The notes beneath the pieces are model-generated. The model was not told where the DNA came from. It saw only the letters and a list, made by a program, of their open reading frames with translations, and ran no database searches. 64,000 nt of DNA. Source: Buddleja alternifolia. Lineage: Eukaryota > Streptophyta > Magnoliopsida > Lamiales > Scrophulariaceae. The number at the start of each line of letters is the position of its first letter. Positions within the stretch are counted from its first letter, which is position 1. The translations under genes were made by a program, and so were the position numbers. Shown here piece by piece: positions 11,825 through 21,644 of the stretch. The stretch lies in the NCBI GenBank assembly GCA_019426215.1, contig CM033394.1, positions 16,326,195 to 16,390,194 on the forward strand, given 5' to 3'.

Positions 11825-13540
11825 TGTTGTGATTCGGTCTAGCGGATAAAATTTTTTAATCCGAATCACACCCGAGAATCCAATCCGGGAATATTCATGA
11901 TATTAAGTATATAGATCAATTGACAAGAGTAATCGAATTACCTTTTTGTCTATTGAATCTCGAATTATCAGCAGCAGCCTCGGACTCCTGCCTCTCGATA
12001 ATCACGCGGAATAAAAATTCTCTGAGAAAAACTCGATCTCCTCCTCGGCAACAATTGCAGACGGTTAGTTGGATGGAGAGGGAGGGATTTTTCTTTTCTA
12101 ATGCTCTAGGTTTACTTTGGCTCAGTGTCAGATTCTAAAATAATGACTTGTCTGTTTGGAGTTCTGACACTGACTGATTACTTATACCAAGTAAAAGACT
12201 CCCCTAGGTTATCACTAAGAGGGGAATTGGCCTTAGTAGATGGGCTTCGGGCTTTGTTTTGACTTAGCTCATGTGTAATTAATTAAATCCAAGTCCAATC
12301 CAATTGGTAATTAATTAATTAATTACATTAATCCAATTGGTAATTAATTAATTACATTAATCCAATTAATATAATTCAACTTATAAATTAATTTTTAATT
12401 AATTTAACTTATGAATTAATATGATTTAATTAGTTTATTTAATCCAATTAAATATCTTCAATTAAATCATGCCATCTATTTTGTCAGTCAATTCACATCA
12501 AATGTGATTTTACCAAAATACCCTTAGCTTAAGGAAATATTTCTTTTATTCACATAGCGCGACTCTCCAGGCTCGATTCAATTAGCAATGGGAGGATTCC
12601 AAAGGATAAGGTTGTCACCAAGCCAACACCATGTAACCAAATCGTAACCCAATTGAAAACGAGATGATCATGTCATCACGAACCTTGACTACGAATACCA
12701 TGTGTAGAAACTTTTCACTAACGTGATCCGATCAAGTAAGAGCCATGGTTTAGTCAAACTCATAGAACTTGATACTATACTTAGAATCATAATAATGTGA
12801 AATTACCAAACTACCCTCGGTGACAATCACGGGATAGTTTATATGCTTTGGCCAAAGACTTATAATTTCAATTACTTACGATCGTACAGGTCACATCCTC
12901 GTTTACTGTCGAGACGGTGAATTCTGTTTTGGCAAATTATCTTATAACATCGAATGCACTATTGGATCGTACTTTGAGGTCGACCCTACCTATCAGGTGA
13001 TACGGGTCTAACTACTCTGATAACATATCCAATACTAAAAGCATGTTATAAATGACTCCTCAGGTCTAAAGTTCACACATACTATCGCAATCTTAATCTC
13101 AATTATTGACTGTCAAAGAGTAAATAACCATGTGATCAGATTAATACGAGTCGAGTTCAAATATGTTAATTCCATTAATCATATTCATGACACCAGCTCC
13201 CACTATCTAATCAGTGTACCACTGGCACTTCCTTGTCAATGAAGGTGTCATATGAGTTGAATATTAATGCCCTATCAATATTCGTTAACTCACAAACTCC
13301 CAGTTTCAGAGATAAGTACTGAACTGTTCCAGTGCCTCCTCTTGTCCATAAGAGGTGGAAAGTTTATCTTGAAATCTCTTGGATTAATTTGTTCAATACA
13401 GTCAAATGCCATTAGATTTATATGAACAAAATCAAAACCTTTATTCTATAAATAGAAACATCAATCGTTTTGTACAAATAACTTATCTAAGCCCTACTTA
13501 ATCTAATTTCTTATAGGCATTGAGGGCATACACCTAACTA
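11825..13540 (-). repeat. copia 5' LTR
   Basis: Partner of 3938-5633, about 1.7 kb. It contains an expanded TAATTAATTAA/TCCAATTGG duplication near 12290-12365. Its outer end reads CACCTAACTA instead of CACCTAACA, a small change at the terminal base. Confidence 0.9.
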
Positions 13541-13724
13541 TATTTTGGAGAGAAAGGAGCAAAAATTGAGAAACAAAATAATTTCTTTGGTGAGGGTATT
13601 ATGGCAACATCACTCAACTAATGAAGCAACAATTTGGGAGAGCGAAGAAGAAATGGAGAAAATATTTCCCGATTTATTCTCGAATCGAGGTACGTACAAG
13701 TTTAGAGGACTAAGCTTTTTATAA
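13541..13724 (+). pseudogene. gypsy pol C-terminal tail (chromodomain-like)
   Basis: The frame resumes right after the copia element with I-L-E-R-K-E-Q-K-L-R-N, then L-V-R-V-L-W-Q-H-H and W-E-S-E-E-E-M, and stops at 13722-13724. This is the chromovirus C-terminal block that continues the P-I-R-I motif ending at about 3937. The two halves establish that the copia inserted into a single gypsy pol. The exact insertion copy of T residues is uncertain. Confidence 0.85.
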
Positions 13725-13735
13725 GGTGGGGAGGA
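13725..13735 (+). other. Polypurine tract of gypsy element
   Basis: GGTGGGGAGGA directly precedes the TG of the 3' LTR at 13736 and follows the pol stop by one base. It is the expected plus-strand primer. Confidence 0.85.
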
Positions 13736-14213
13736 TGTAATATCCAGCATATTGAAATAAATAAATATATAGTAATAAGTAAATAAATAAAAAAGTAATA
13801 TTAAATCAGTGTGTTTACGTCATAGCAATTACTTATAATTTATATTGACACCAATATTTATTGTTGTGAACATCTCTAAGACTCGCTGGGGGACTTTTAT
13901 CATCCTCAATTGGAGTAGGAACTTGTGAACTAAGTTTAACAGGTAAGTAACACTATCAAACTCCTTTTATTGAAGATTAAATGTGAAGTTATAGCATTAC
14001 GGGTTGGACTGTATATGTGAGAATTATTGAAAGTCGTCTCTCATTGTTGTTATTTTCAATGTGAATCGATATGAATGAATGAATCTGAAGTTGTGGTCAA
14101 TGAAGACAATATTGTGAGAATTGTATTTTGGCATGGAATGAAGCAGGGAAAACATATCTCATTTGGGAACTGTTTTTGTTATGAAGTAAGAATTCTGATA
14201 ACAATCGTTCTTC

Positions 14214-14322
14214 CGGACCTCTGACCACGAGGGTGAATAGTGGTTTTGGTCTTTTGACCACGAGGGTAAATAGTGGTTTAGGACCTCGGACCACGAGGGT
14301 GAATAGTGGTTTTGGGCGCTTG
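14214..14322. repeat. 33-bp tandem repeat in gypsy LTR
   Basis: GACCACGAGGGTGAATAGTGG recurs with its ACCACGAGG start at 14224, 14257 and 14290, a period of 33 bp, with a weaker fourth unit. Because 33 is a multiple of 3 it creates a spurious open frame on both strands. Confidence 0.9.
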
Positions 14323-14847
14323 TCAATGGGGTTAAACATTGATTTTATGGATTTAAGTAAACAAAGTAGATTCATGTGTGATTTAAATTGCTGTTTTACC
14401 ATGGAAAATAAACTATTGGATTGAATCGTATTATGTTTGATATAGATTGTTAGACAAAAATAATTTGTGCTATTCATGATATGTGTTTACTTATTGTGAT
14501 TCATGTCTCACATTTTATTTTGGTTTATTTCCCTAGAGTAGCTGAGCAGGTTGGAGGTTTTGCGGGTTAGGATCTTTTGAAGTCAATTTAGAGGTTTCAA
14601 TAGGAGAATAAATTGGAGCTAATAAGAGACCCTTAAAGTTTTGATTAAAAATGTTCTTTTGGTTACTTTGAGGATTTTTGATACAATAAGCTGAATACTT
14701 CCTGAGTGGAGTCGATAGCTTTGTTTATTTCGTTAAGATTTGAGATTACTTCGTTAAATCGAAATGATTGTGTCCCCTTTTAGATATTTTGGTCTGTATT
14801 GGGTAATTGATCTTCATGCTAATGTTCTTAAAATGTGAAGCCAGTAA

Positions 14848-14850
<3 letters not shown>

Positions 14851-14880
<30 letters not shown>
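14851..14880. repeat. (TA)n microsatellite
   Basis: About 15 TA units just before the LTR end. Confidence 0.95.
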
Positions 14881-14882
<2 letters not shown>

Positions 14883-14900
14883 TAAGTTTGGGTCGTGACA

Positions 14901-15265
14901 CACACACATACATATTATATATATGTATGCTTCACCCTCTCATAGAGACTCAGATGTCCATCCTCTTCTATCGTCATATATATAAAACTATGATCAGGAG
15001 GTAATAAAACACTTATGAATCACATATGATAATAAAATCTCCATTCATATAGAAACAAAAAATTTCTCTTTTATTTATATTTTTAATATAATAGATAGAA
15101 ACTCTTATGTGAATATATGGAGTCTATCGCAATTATCCTTCATCATTAAATAATTTTGATCTCTTCTGAATCAAAATTATAGGCACATAACAACTCTTAA
15201 AATTGCATGCACATAACCACTCTAAATCTTTAGATAATTCACCACCCTCAAAGGTAAAATGTAAC
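14901..15265. other. A/T-rich spacer, nothing recognised
   Basis: Sequence between the gypsy LTR and the LARD-like element. No long frame, no terminal repeats and no RNA gene seen. Confidence 0.6.
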
Positions 15266-15270
15266 ATTAT

Positions 15271-15818
15271 TGATGTGTGTGGGTTTCACATCAATAAGAA
15301 TATGCAATATAATATATGAAAATATAACATAATGCACGAATTATAAATCAATGAACAAGAGATTTATATGGTTCGGTCTAATGAAGACCTACGTCCACGG
15401 GTGTAAATTCTAGCTTGGTTTATTCATCCTCATAGGGGGTATTTACACAAGAATTTGATGGGAGGTTGAAAAGGGTAAGTCAACTATACTAAAGATACAT
15501 TTGGTAATAGGAATTAATCAAAATCTGATATATGTTGGGCTATAATCAATCGGGTATATATGGTAAAAATATAAAATCGCAGGCTTGAACTCCGCAGGTC
15601 TATATATGGCAAGGTTGGTGATTGATTAGATCTTGTCTCCAAGCTATCCATAATTAGCGCTGCCCTACCTGTGTAGATCGGGTCGTCGGGGCCTCTAGCT
15701 AAGCATGTTCGAATATAATGTCTTCTAGAAGGATCCAAGTCCATAAAATCATTGGGCTTAGGCCCACACGGCATTGGACTACTCAACTTGGCCCAATATC
15801 CAAATTCCATCCACATCA
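15271..15818 (-). repeat. LARD-like element 3' LTR
   Basis: Starts TGATGTGTGTGG and ends CCACATCA on the + strand. Near-duplicate of 20907-21452 and, in part, of 23545-23898. An open frame on the - strand here recurs in all copies and is a property of the LTR rather than evidence of a gene. Confidence 0.9.
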
Positions 15819-15820
15819 AT

Positions 15821-15835
15821 AGTCCCCCCAACTCT
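15821..15835 (-). other. Polypurine tract of LARD-like element
   Basis: The - strand reads AGAGTTGGGGGGACT two bases before the 3' LTR. Confidence 0.85.
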
Positions 15836-15989
15836 AAAGTTTGACGTAGTCAAGCTGTAAGAGTTGAAAAGAAATAAGTGATGTGGGCCAAGCTGACGAA
15901 ATTTCCAAGTTAACGCAGTTGCATAGCCACTTGAGCTACGGAGCTAAGACAAACCTTTCTCTCCAAATAAATCCAAGAAATCATAACCA

Positions 15990-16653
15990 TTGATTGACTT
16001 TTTTGTACTCCACTTCTTCTTTGAGTGTTTAATACTCCATTCTTCCAGGAAACTTCAAATGGCATGTTTGATTAGTTGTGGCGATGGTCTACCTGTCGCC
16101 GTAGTGCCGAATCCACTTACTAAAGGTGAATCCTCCCCTTTCTTCATGTTGATCATCCTGCAGGTCTGCAACCACGAGTGGCGCAATCTACAGTTACTTC
16201 TCTAGCTTATCCAGGTCGTGTAGCTCCAGGTATTTCATCTATTGAAGTGATCTTATGACCACCTCTGGCATCATCTTCTCCAGCCTTGGATGTTCAGGGA
16301 TAGGTACATCAGGTCTATACGTGCTTTCTTTGAACCCTACAGACCTGCAAACCTCCGCAGGTCGGGTAGTCGTGTCCACGATCTTTTTTTAGTTGATCCA
16401 TGCTCAATTTGATGTATGTTGCGGAGAAATTTCTTTCTTTGAGTGCCGACATTGTGAAGAATCTTCTATCGTTATGATCACAGGTGTGACCTCTCTAGTT
16501 ATGCCAAAGAATCCTTCCTATGTAGGTCCGGTCGGCCTCCCTGTAGTTGACCAGAATGTTGTTGCTTCACTTGGGCAGCGTGTTGCTGAGGCTATTCTTT
16601 TTGACTTAGCTAACGCTATTTCTTTATTTGCCGAGACAAAGCTTGCAAAGTAA
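15990..16653 (+). other. Open frames antisense to the LARD-like element, unknown
   Basis: Two + strand frames (15990-16205 and 16393-16653, about 71 and 86 residues) are the only moderately long non-repetitive frames in the element. They run opposite to its transcription. I recognise no domain. Their composition is less biased than that of the repeat arrays, so they could be relics of a captured or antisense gene, or chance. Confidence 0.25.
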
Positions 16654-17135
16654 TTTTCCTTCTTTCATAAATTGTGCTTTTGAATGAGCGCGTGTACTTC
16701 TCACTCCTTCTTTCTCCTTTTCTTCACCTGCCTAGGTCTTAGGCAAGGACATCCACAGTTCCTCAGGTTTGCAGGTCGTATTGCTTAGCCTTACCTATGT
16801 CTTACCTATCTTATTTCACAAAATCAAAAATAGAACCAAACTGGCTCTACCTTTACAAGGGAGTAGGTTAGCCTTAATGTTACTTCATCACAAGATACAT
16901 TTAGTAGGATAAACAGTGAATCAAATTGCTATAAAATATTGGGCTCATAAAATTGTCATAAAATATTGTGACCATACCTCCCTCCTGGCATTTCAAACAT
17001 TCCCTCAGAATTTCCTGTGGCATCCAACATCCAATATTCCTCACAAAAAATCAAACAAATTAATCATTTTACAAGTAATACCACTAGACCTACACTGAGC
17101 TATAGCTGCAGCTGGGTCAGGTAGTATAATTTCCG

Positions 17136-17545
17136 CAATCGTGGGGACTTACTTCAAAACATCAGTCAATTTTTAGTAATTTCTTGACACGTACAATCAT
17201 GTGGACTTGCACTGTCATTATGCAATCGTGGAGACTTGCATCGGAATCAAACACCCTTTCTTTCTCATATGCAATCGTGGGGACTTGCATCGGGATCAAA
17301 CACCGTTTCTTTCTCTTAGGCAATCATGGGGACTTGCATTGGGATCAAACACCCTTTCTTTCTCTTGTGCAATCGTGGAGACTTGCACACGAGATCCAAC
17401 ACCCGTCAACAGGCGCGTACAATCGTGGGGACTTGCACCGCAACTATGCAATCGTGGAGACTTGCATACAGGATCGAACACCCGTCAACAGGCGCGTACA
17501 ATCGTGGGGACTTGCACCGCAACTATGCAATCGTGGAGACTTGCA
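17136..17545. repeat. Tandem array with 29 and 49/50 bp spacing
   Basis: The core CAATCGTGG(G/A)GACTTGCA starts at about 17136, 17194, 17223, 17272, 17321, 17370, 17420, 17449, 17499 and 17528. Spacings alternate among 29, 49 and 50 bp (the first is 58). Overlapping open frames across it are by-products of the repeat. Confidence 0.92.
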
Positions 17546-18529
17546 TTTACCACCTGCCTTATTACACCTTTTCCTCCCCTCCGTACACAAATATCCTGAA
17601 CGGGCTAAGGTGGCCAGCCCTTACCGCAGATATCCTTCCTTATTTCCCACATTTCTTCGTACCTTCCCTCTTTATTTCTTCTCCAACCTTATGACTGCCC
17701 TTTCCTCCTTGTCGCTCCAAACCCCGGTCTGCCTAGGACAGGTCCTGGAACCACCCCGAAGGTGATTCCTCACCCAGTCCCTCCTTATCTCCTCTTGGTG
17801 TAGCGCCTTCGGGTTCGCCACCAATTTTACACCTGGTGTCACGAACCCCGACTACCTACCCAGGTGGTACATTCCTAGTCCTCCGACTATCTCCCTTCTA
17901 CCAACTACCCTTACTCCACATTTCAATAATCAATTTATACATACGTAGATACAATCGTACATACTTCATAAAATAAATTCTTACTAGAACTTTGGAGCTC
18001 CGCATCTGACTTTGCAAAGAAGGCACTACAATCTCAGGTACTACCTAAAAACACAACAATCATTACTTCCATAGAAATATTAGCGGTTTTGTGAGCCTAT
18101 ACATTAAATCATAAGAGTAAAGTACATTAGAAATAATTCAAAAAATAGATTTTTTTTCCAGGTTTTTCATGTTCCATGGACGGGGGAGTAGTTTTCCCCC
18201 GTTGTCCTCTGGCTCGTAAATTTTCTGAAAAGACAATAAATCATAAATTCATGAAGACAAATGTTTGCGAAAAATGTTAAGTTCTGAAAAAACCTAGCAA
18301 AAGTTTTCTACCCTCTTAGTAAGTATAACTCTATAATCCTAATTGAATAATATTACAACTTAGCTTATGATGTGGATATAATCAATTATGCATATGGTGC
18401 CTAGATGATGGTTGACAATGCCTATGATGCACACACAACGCTATGCTCATGCTACCTGAATGATGTCCAAGGATGATTTTCGTTACAAACTTTTTAGTTT
18501 CTAGTCAGTCATGCAAAGACCTAACCTGG
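17546..18529. other. LARD-like interior between the two arrays
   Basis: Pyrimidine-rich at first (to about 17900), then A/T-rich. No conserved coding or terminal repeats. Contains phrases such as a CCCGAC/TACCTACCCAGG stretch near 17840-17880 that I could not assign. Confidence 0.5.
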
Positions 18530-19740
18530 ATTCCTGCATTTGCTGAGCAGCATGAGCTGCCTGTGCTATTACCGCCTTTGCTGAGTCGCATGAGCTGCCT
18601 CAGCTATTACCGCCTTTGCTGAGCCACATGAGCTACCTCAACTACTACTGTCTTTTTCCGCCTTTGCTGAGTAGCATGAGCTGCCTCAACTACTACCATC
18701 TTTTTCCGCCTTTGCTGAGCAGCATGAGCTGCCTTAGCTATTTCAGCCTTTGCTTAGCAGCATGAGCTGCTAATGCTATCCAACCTTTTCCCACTTTTGT
18801 TGGGCAGCCTGGGCTGATTCAACTCTCCAACTTTTTCCCACCTTTGCTGGGCTGCCTGAGCTGCCTTAGCTATTGCGACCTTTGCTGAGCAGCCTTAGTC
18901 ACTTCAGCTATTACCATCCTTTGCTGAGCAACCTTAGCCGCTTCAGCTATTCCCACCTTTTTCGACCTTCGCTGAGCAGCATAAGATGCTCCAGTTATTC
19001 TGACTTTATGATTTTGATGACCAGCATTAGCCACTCCATCTATCCAACTTTTCTCAACTTTTTTCCTTTATTTGCTGAGCAGCATAAGCAGCTTCAGCTA
19101 TTACTGTCCTTTGCTGAGCAGCCTTAGCTATTATCCATTTTTGCTGAGCAACCTTAGTTGCTTCAGCTATTACCGTCTTTTTTTCTAATTTTTGAGCAAC
19201 CTCAGTTACTTCAGCTACTACCGTCTTTGCTGAGCAACCTTAGCTGCCTTAGCTATTATCGATTTTTGCTGAGCAACCTTAGTTGCTTCAGCTATTACTG
19301 TCATTTCCCACCTTTGCTGGGCAGCCTTAGCTACTTCAACTATTAGCTGCTCCAGCTATTACTATCTTTGCTGAGCAGCTTTAGCTGCTTCAGCTATTAT
19401 TGATTTTTGCTGAGCAACCTTAGTTGCTTTAGCTATTATCGTTATTTCCCACCTTTGCTGGGTAGCCTTAGCTACTCTAGCTATTACCGTCTTTCCTGAA
19501 CATCTTTAGCTGCTTCAGCTATTATCGATTTTTGCTGAGCAACCTTAGTTGCTTCAGCTATTATCGTCTAAAGCTGCTTCAGCTATTACCGTCATTTCCC
19601 ACCTTTGCTGGGCAGCCTTAGCTGCTTCAGCTATTACCGTCATTTTCCGCATTTGCTGGGCAGCCTTAGCTGCTCCAACAATAACGTCTTTGCTGAGCAG
19701 TTTTAGCTGCTTTGGCTATTACCGTCTTTTTTCCTCATTT
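18530..19740 (-). repeat. Degenerate array of codon-phased repeats
   Basis: A core of the type TTTGCTGAGCAGCCTTAGC, followed by TGCTTCAGCTATTACCGTC, recurs more than 20 times. Read on the - strand, the element's sense strand, clean units such as those around 19581 and 19629 have a 48-bp period and translate as V-I-A-E-A-A-K-A-A-Q-Q units. Other stretches have a 39-bp period with the same Ala/Gln/Lys-rich peptide. Frequent shifts and stops break the frame. This looks like a decayed coding repeat, possibly a coiled-coil protein. Confidence 0.75.
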
Positions 19741-20890
19741 GCCTCAGGTATGCTCCGGTCACATTTGCTTACCTGGCTCGCCACACCTAACGTTTCCATA
19801 CCTGCATAGCCAGTTTCCTGATGCCTTGATTCGTCTCTAATCTATAAAAAGGACTTCATAGGAAGATTAAAACAAACCATGTGTTCTTGGTTTATTATCA
19901 GTTCACGCTCTCCAAAAATAAAAAAGAGTGGAACTTGGGGATTCTCCTTTTTATTTGTGACCTTCCATTTCAATGTCATAAGATAATTAAGGATTCAAGA
20001 AAGTAATATAAACATGGTAAGTAGCTTGATTTACTCCACAATTAAAAATAATATGAAGTAAGAGCATGACGTTATTCCATATGTGTGGCTTAATTTCTAC
20101 TCTTAATGACAACATGAAAAATGACATAATCTACTCCATATATTATTCCCTAAAAAATTATATAACATAATTGGAGATGGAAAAGTAACTTGTCTTAGTT
20201 ACTCATGCAAGATAATTAAAAAAGTAACTAGAAAGGGAAAGATAGGACAAAAGACATTCTTTATCAATTTGTCAACATATTTTACTGAATTAGACAATAA
20301 CTTATCGAGAGGTGTCTTAACATTGCGAAGCCTATGTTACAAAATCGGTATTATATCTTTTAATGTGCCTCCATTATTCACTAATTTTCACCACAAACAA
20401 TAATGAAGCATTATATGCAATCCGAAAATTACTGAAACCACGACTTCTAATTGAGTGCATGACACAATTTAAACAATAAACAAAGGTAACTTATACATAT
20501 ATATATAATATATATATATCCTAAAATAACATTTTGTTTCTCTGATATTCAAGTGATTAGATTTGTCAGTGGGCTTTAGGGAATGAATATATTGAAAGAA
20601 AATCTTAAGTGCTGAAGACACATTTTTTCATAGTCATTAACCCCACCACAATTAAGTTTCACAAAATAATGATTAGTTTATTTACGTCTTCTGTATGCAT
20701 GAAAAATCAAAATTGTAAACCTGTTAGAGCAAATGAGTATCCTTTGTACGAAAAGAGGTGCACTTTTTTTTCTTGAAAATCTTTTTGCAAACTTGTTTTG
20801 ATCCGTCCTCCTACCCCTCGTTCCTCATCAAACCTCTTAACAACAACTTACTAGAATGATAACAATAACTCATGTCTCACTCAATATTCT
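19741..20890 (-). other. LARD-like leader region
   Basis: About 1.15 kb between the PBS and the repeat array on the sense strand. A/T-rich, with no coding seen. Confidence 0.5.
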
Positions 20891-20905
20891 CACAGACGGC
20901 GCCAA
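20891..20905 (-). other. Primer binding site of LARD-like element
   Basis: The - strand reads TTGGCGCCGTCTGTG one base after the 5' LTR end. The TGGCGCCGT start is a well-known plant gypsy-type PBS class, distinct from the initiator Met type of the other elements here. Confidence 0.82.
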
Positions 20906-20906
20906 T

Positions 20907-21452
20907 TGATATGTGTGAATTTCACATGAATAAGAATATGCAATATAATATATGAAAATATAACATAAAGCATGAATTATAAATAAATGAACAAGAGATT
21001 TATGTGGTTCGGTCTAATGAAGACCTACGTCCACGGGTGTAAATTGTAGCTTGGTTTATTCATCCTCATAGGGGGTTTTTATATAAGAATTTGATGGGGG
21101 TTGAAAAGGGTAAGTCAACTATACTAAAGATACATTTGGTAATAGGAATTAATCATAATCTATCTATATTGGGCTATAATCAATCGGTTATAAATGGTAA
21201 AGATATAAAATCGCAGGCTTGAACTCCGCAGATCTATATATGGCAAGGTTGGTGATTGATTAGATCTTGTCCCCAGACTGTCCATAATTAGTGCTGCCCT
21301 ACATGTGTAGGTCGGGTCGTCGGTGCCTCCAGCTAAGCATGTCCGAATATAATGTCTTCTAAAAGGATCTAAGTCCATAAAATCATTGTGCTTAGGCCCA
21401 CACGGTATTAGACTACTCAGCTTGGCCCAATATCCAAATTCCACACACATCA
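20907..21452 (-). repeat. LARD-like element 5' LTR
   Basis: About 546 bp, starting TGATATGTGTG and ending CACACATCA on the + strand. Followed by the target duplication ATTAT. Confidence 0.9.
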
Positions 21453-21644
21453 ATTATGATTTAAATATTTAAAAATTTAAATTTGTTCACAAAGTGCACA
21501 TCGCATAGATATAGTTAATGGTCATCATAAGGTGTACATGAAAAAGAAATAATATTAGTAATATAAAATAATACTAAGTTATTTCTATAAAGAATTGTCT
21601 TAAGTTTAAAATTTTTATCCTAGTTAGCAGATAGAGTTTAGATT

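Larger units (their letters stand above)
3938..13540 (-). mobile_element. Complete Ty1/copia LTR retrotransposon inserted in gypsy pol
   Basis: Two direct LTRs (3938-5633 and 11825-13540) flank an internal region with gag, protease, integrase, reverse transcriptase and RNase H in copia order on the - strand. A primer binding site is at 11812-11823 and a polypurine tract at 5634-5642. LTR ends on the - strand are TGTTAGG...CACAACA. The target is the TATTTT stretch of the gypsy pol. The duplication is probably TATT(T), but it overlaps T runs and one end carries a small change (TAACTA instead of TAACA), so its exact extent is ambiguous. Coding frames are broken several times, so it is non-autonomous now. 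Confidence 0.92.
1..14900 (+). mobile_element. Ty3/gypsy chromovirus (Tekay/Del-like), 5' end outside window, split by a copia insertion
   Basis: Pieces lie in the order gag, zinc knuckle, protease, reverse transcriptase, RNase H, integrase and chromodomain-type tail, then a purine tract and a 3' LTR. That order is diagnostic of Ty3/gypsy. The LTR begins TGTAATATCC and ends GGTCGTGACA, and the pol tail has the chromovirus arrangement. The copia element at 3938-13540 separates the integrase C-terminus (up to 3937) from the chromodomain-like tail (13541-13724). The 5' LTR and gag start are left of the window. Many stops and frameshifts mean it is dead. The clade call is an inference from LTR termini and domain order. 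Confidence 0.85.
13736..14900 (+). repeat. gypsy 3' LTR
   Basis: About 1165 bp, starting TGTAATATCC and ending GGTCGTGACA, the termini seen in many plant Tekay/Del-type LTRs. It contains a 33-bp tandem repeat and a (TA)n tract. The matching 5' LTR is outside the window, so the right end is inferred from the terminal motif only. Confidence 0.75.
15271..21452 (-). mobile_element. Large non-autonomous LTR retrotransposon (LARD-like)
   Basis: Direct LTRs of about 548 and 546 bp (15271-15818, 20907-21452) with TGATG...CATCA-type ends flank a 5.1-kb interior. The 5-bp duplication ATTAT sits at 15266-15270 and 21453-21457. A primer binding site on the - strand (20891-20905) and a purine tract (15821-15835) give a - orientation. 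No gag, protease, reverse transcriptase or integrase is readable, so it needs enzymes from a partner element. The interior has two tandem arrays (17136-17545 and 18530-19740). Confidence 0.88.

Noticed and set aside
14807..15004. 65-codon frame over the (TA)n tract
   Set aside because: Tyr/Ile run encoded by the microsatellite.
15514..15831. 105-codon - strand frame repeated at 21160-21453 and 23662-23889
   Set aside because: It lies in the LTR and is preserved only because the LTR is copied. It crosses the LTR end.
17136..17545. CRISPR-like array of short repeats
   Set aside because: Spacer-like parts are themselves repeated, unit sizes vary, and the array lies inside a plant LTR element.
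17184..17765. 193-codon + strand open frame as a gene
   Set aside because: Created by the tandem repeat. Overlapping frames exist in all three phases, with no domain, and on the antisense of the element.
18873..19809. Leu/Ser-rich + strand frames over the array
   Set aside because: Shadow of the repeat on the strand opposite the element's sense direction.
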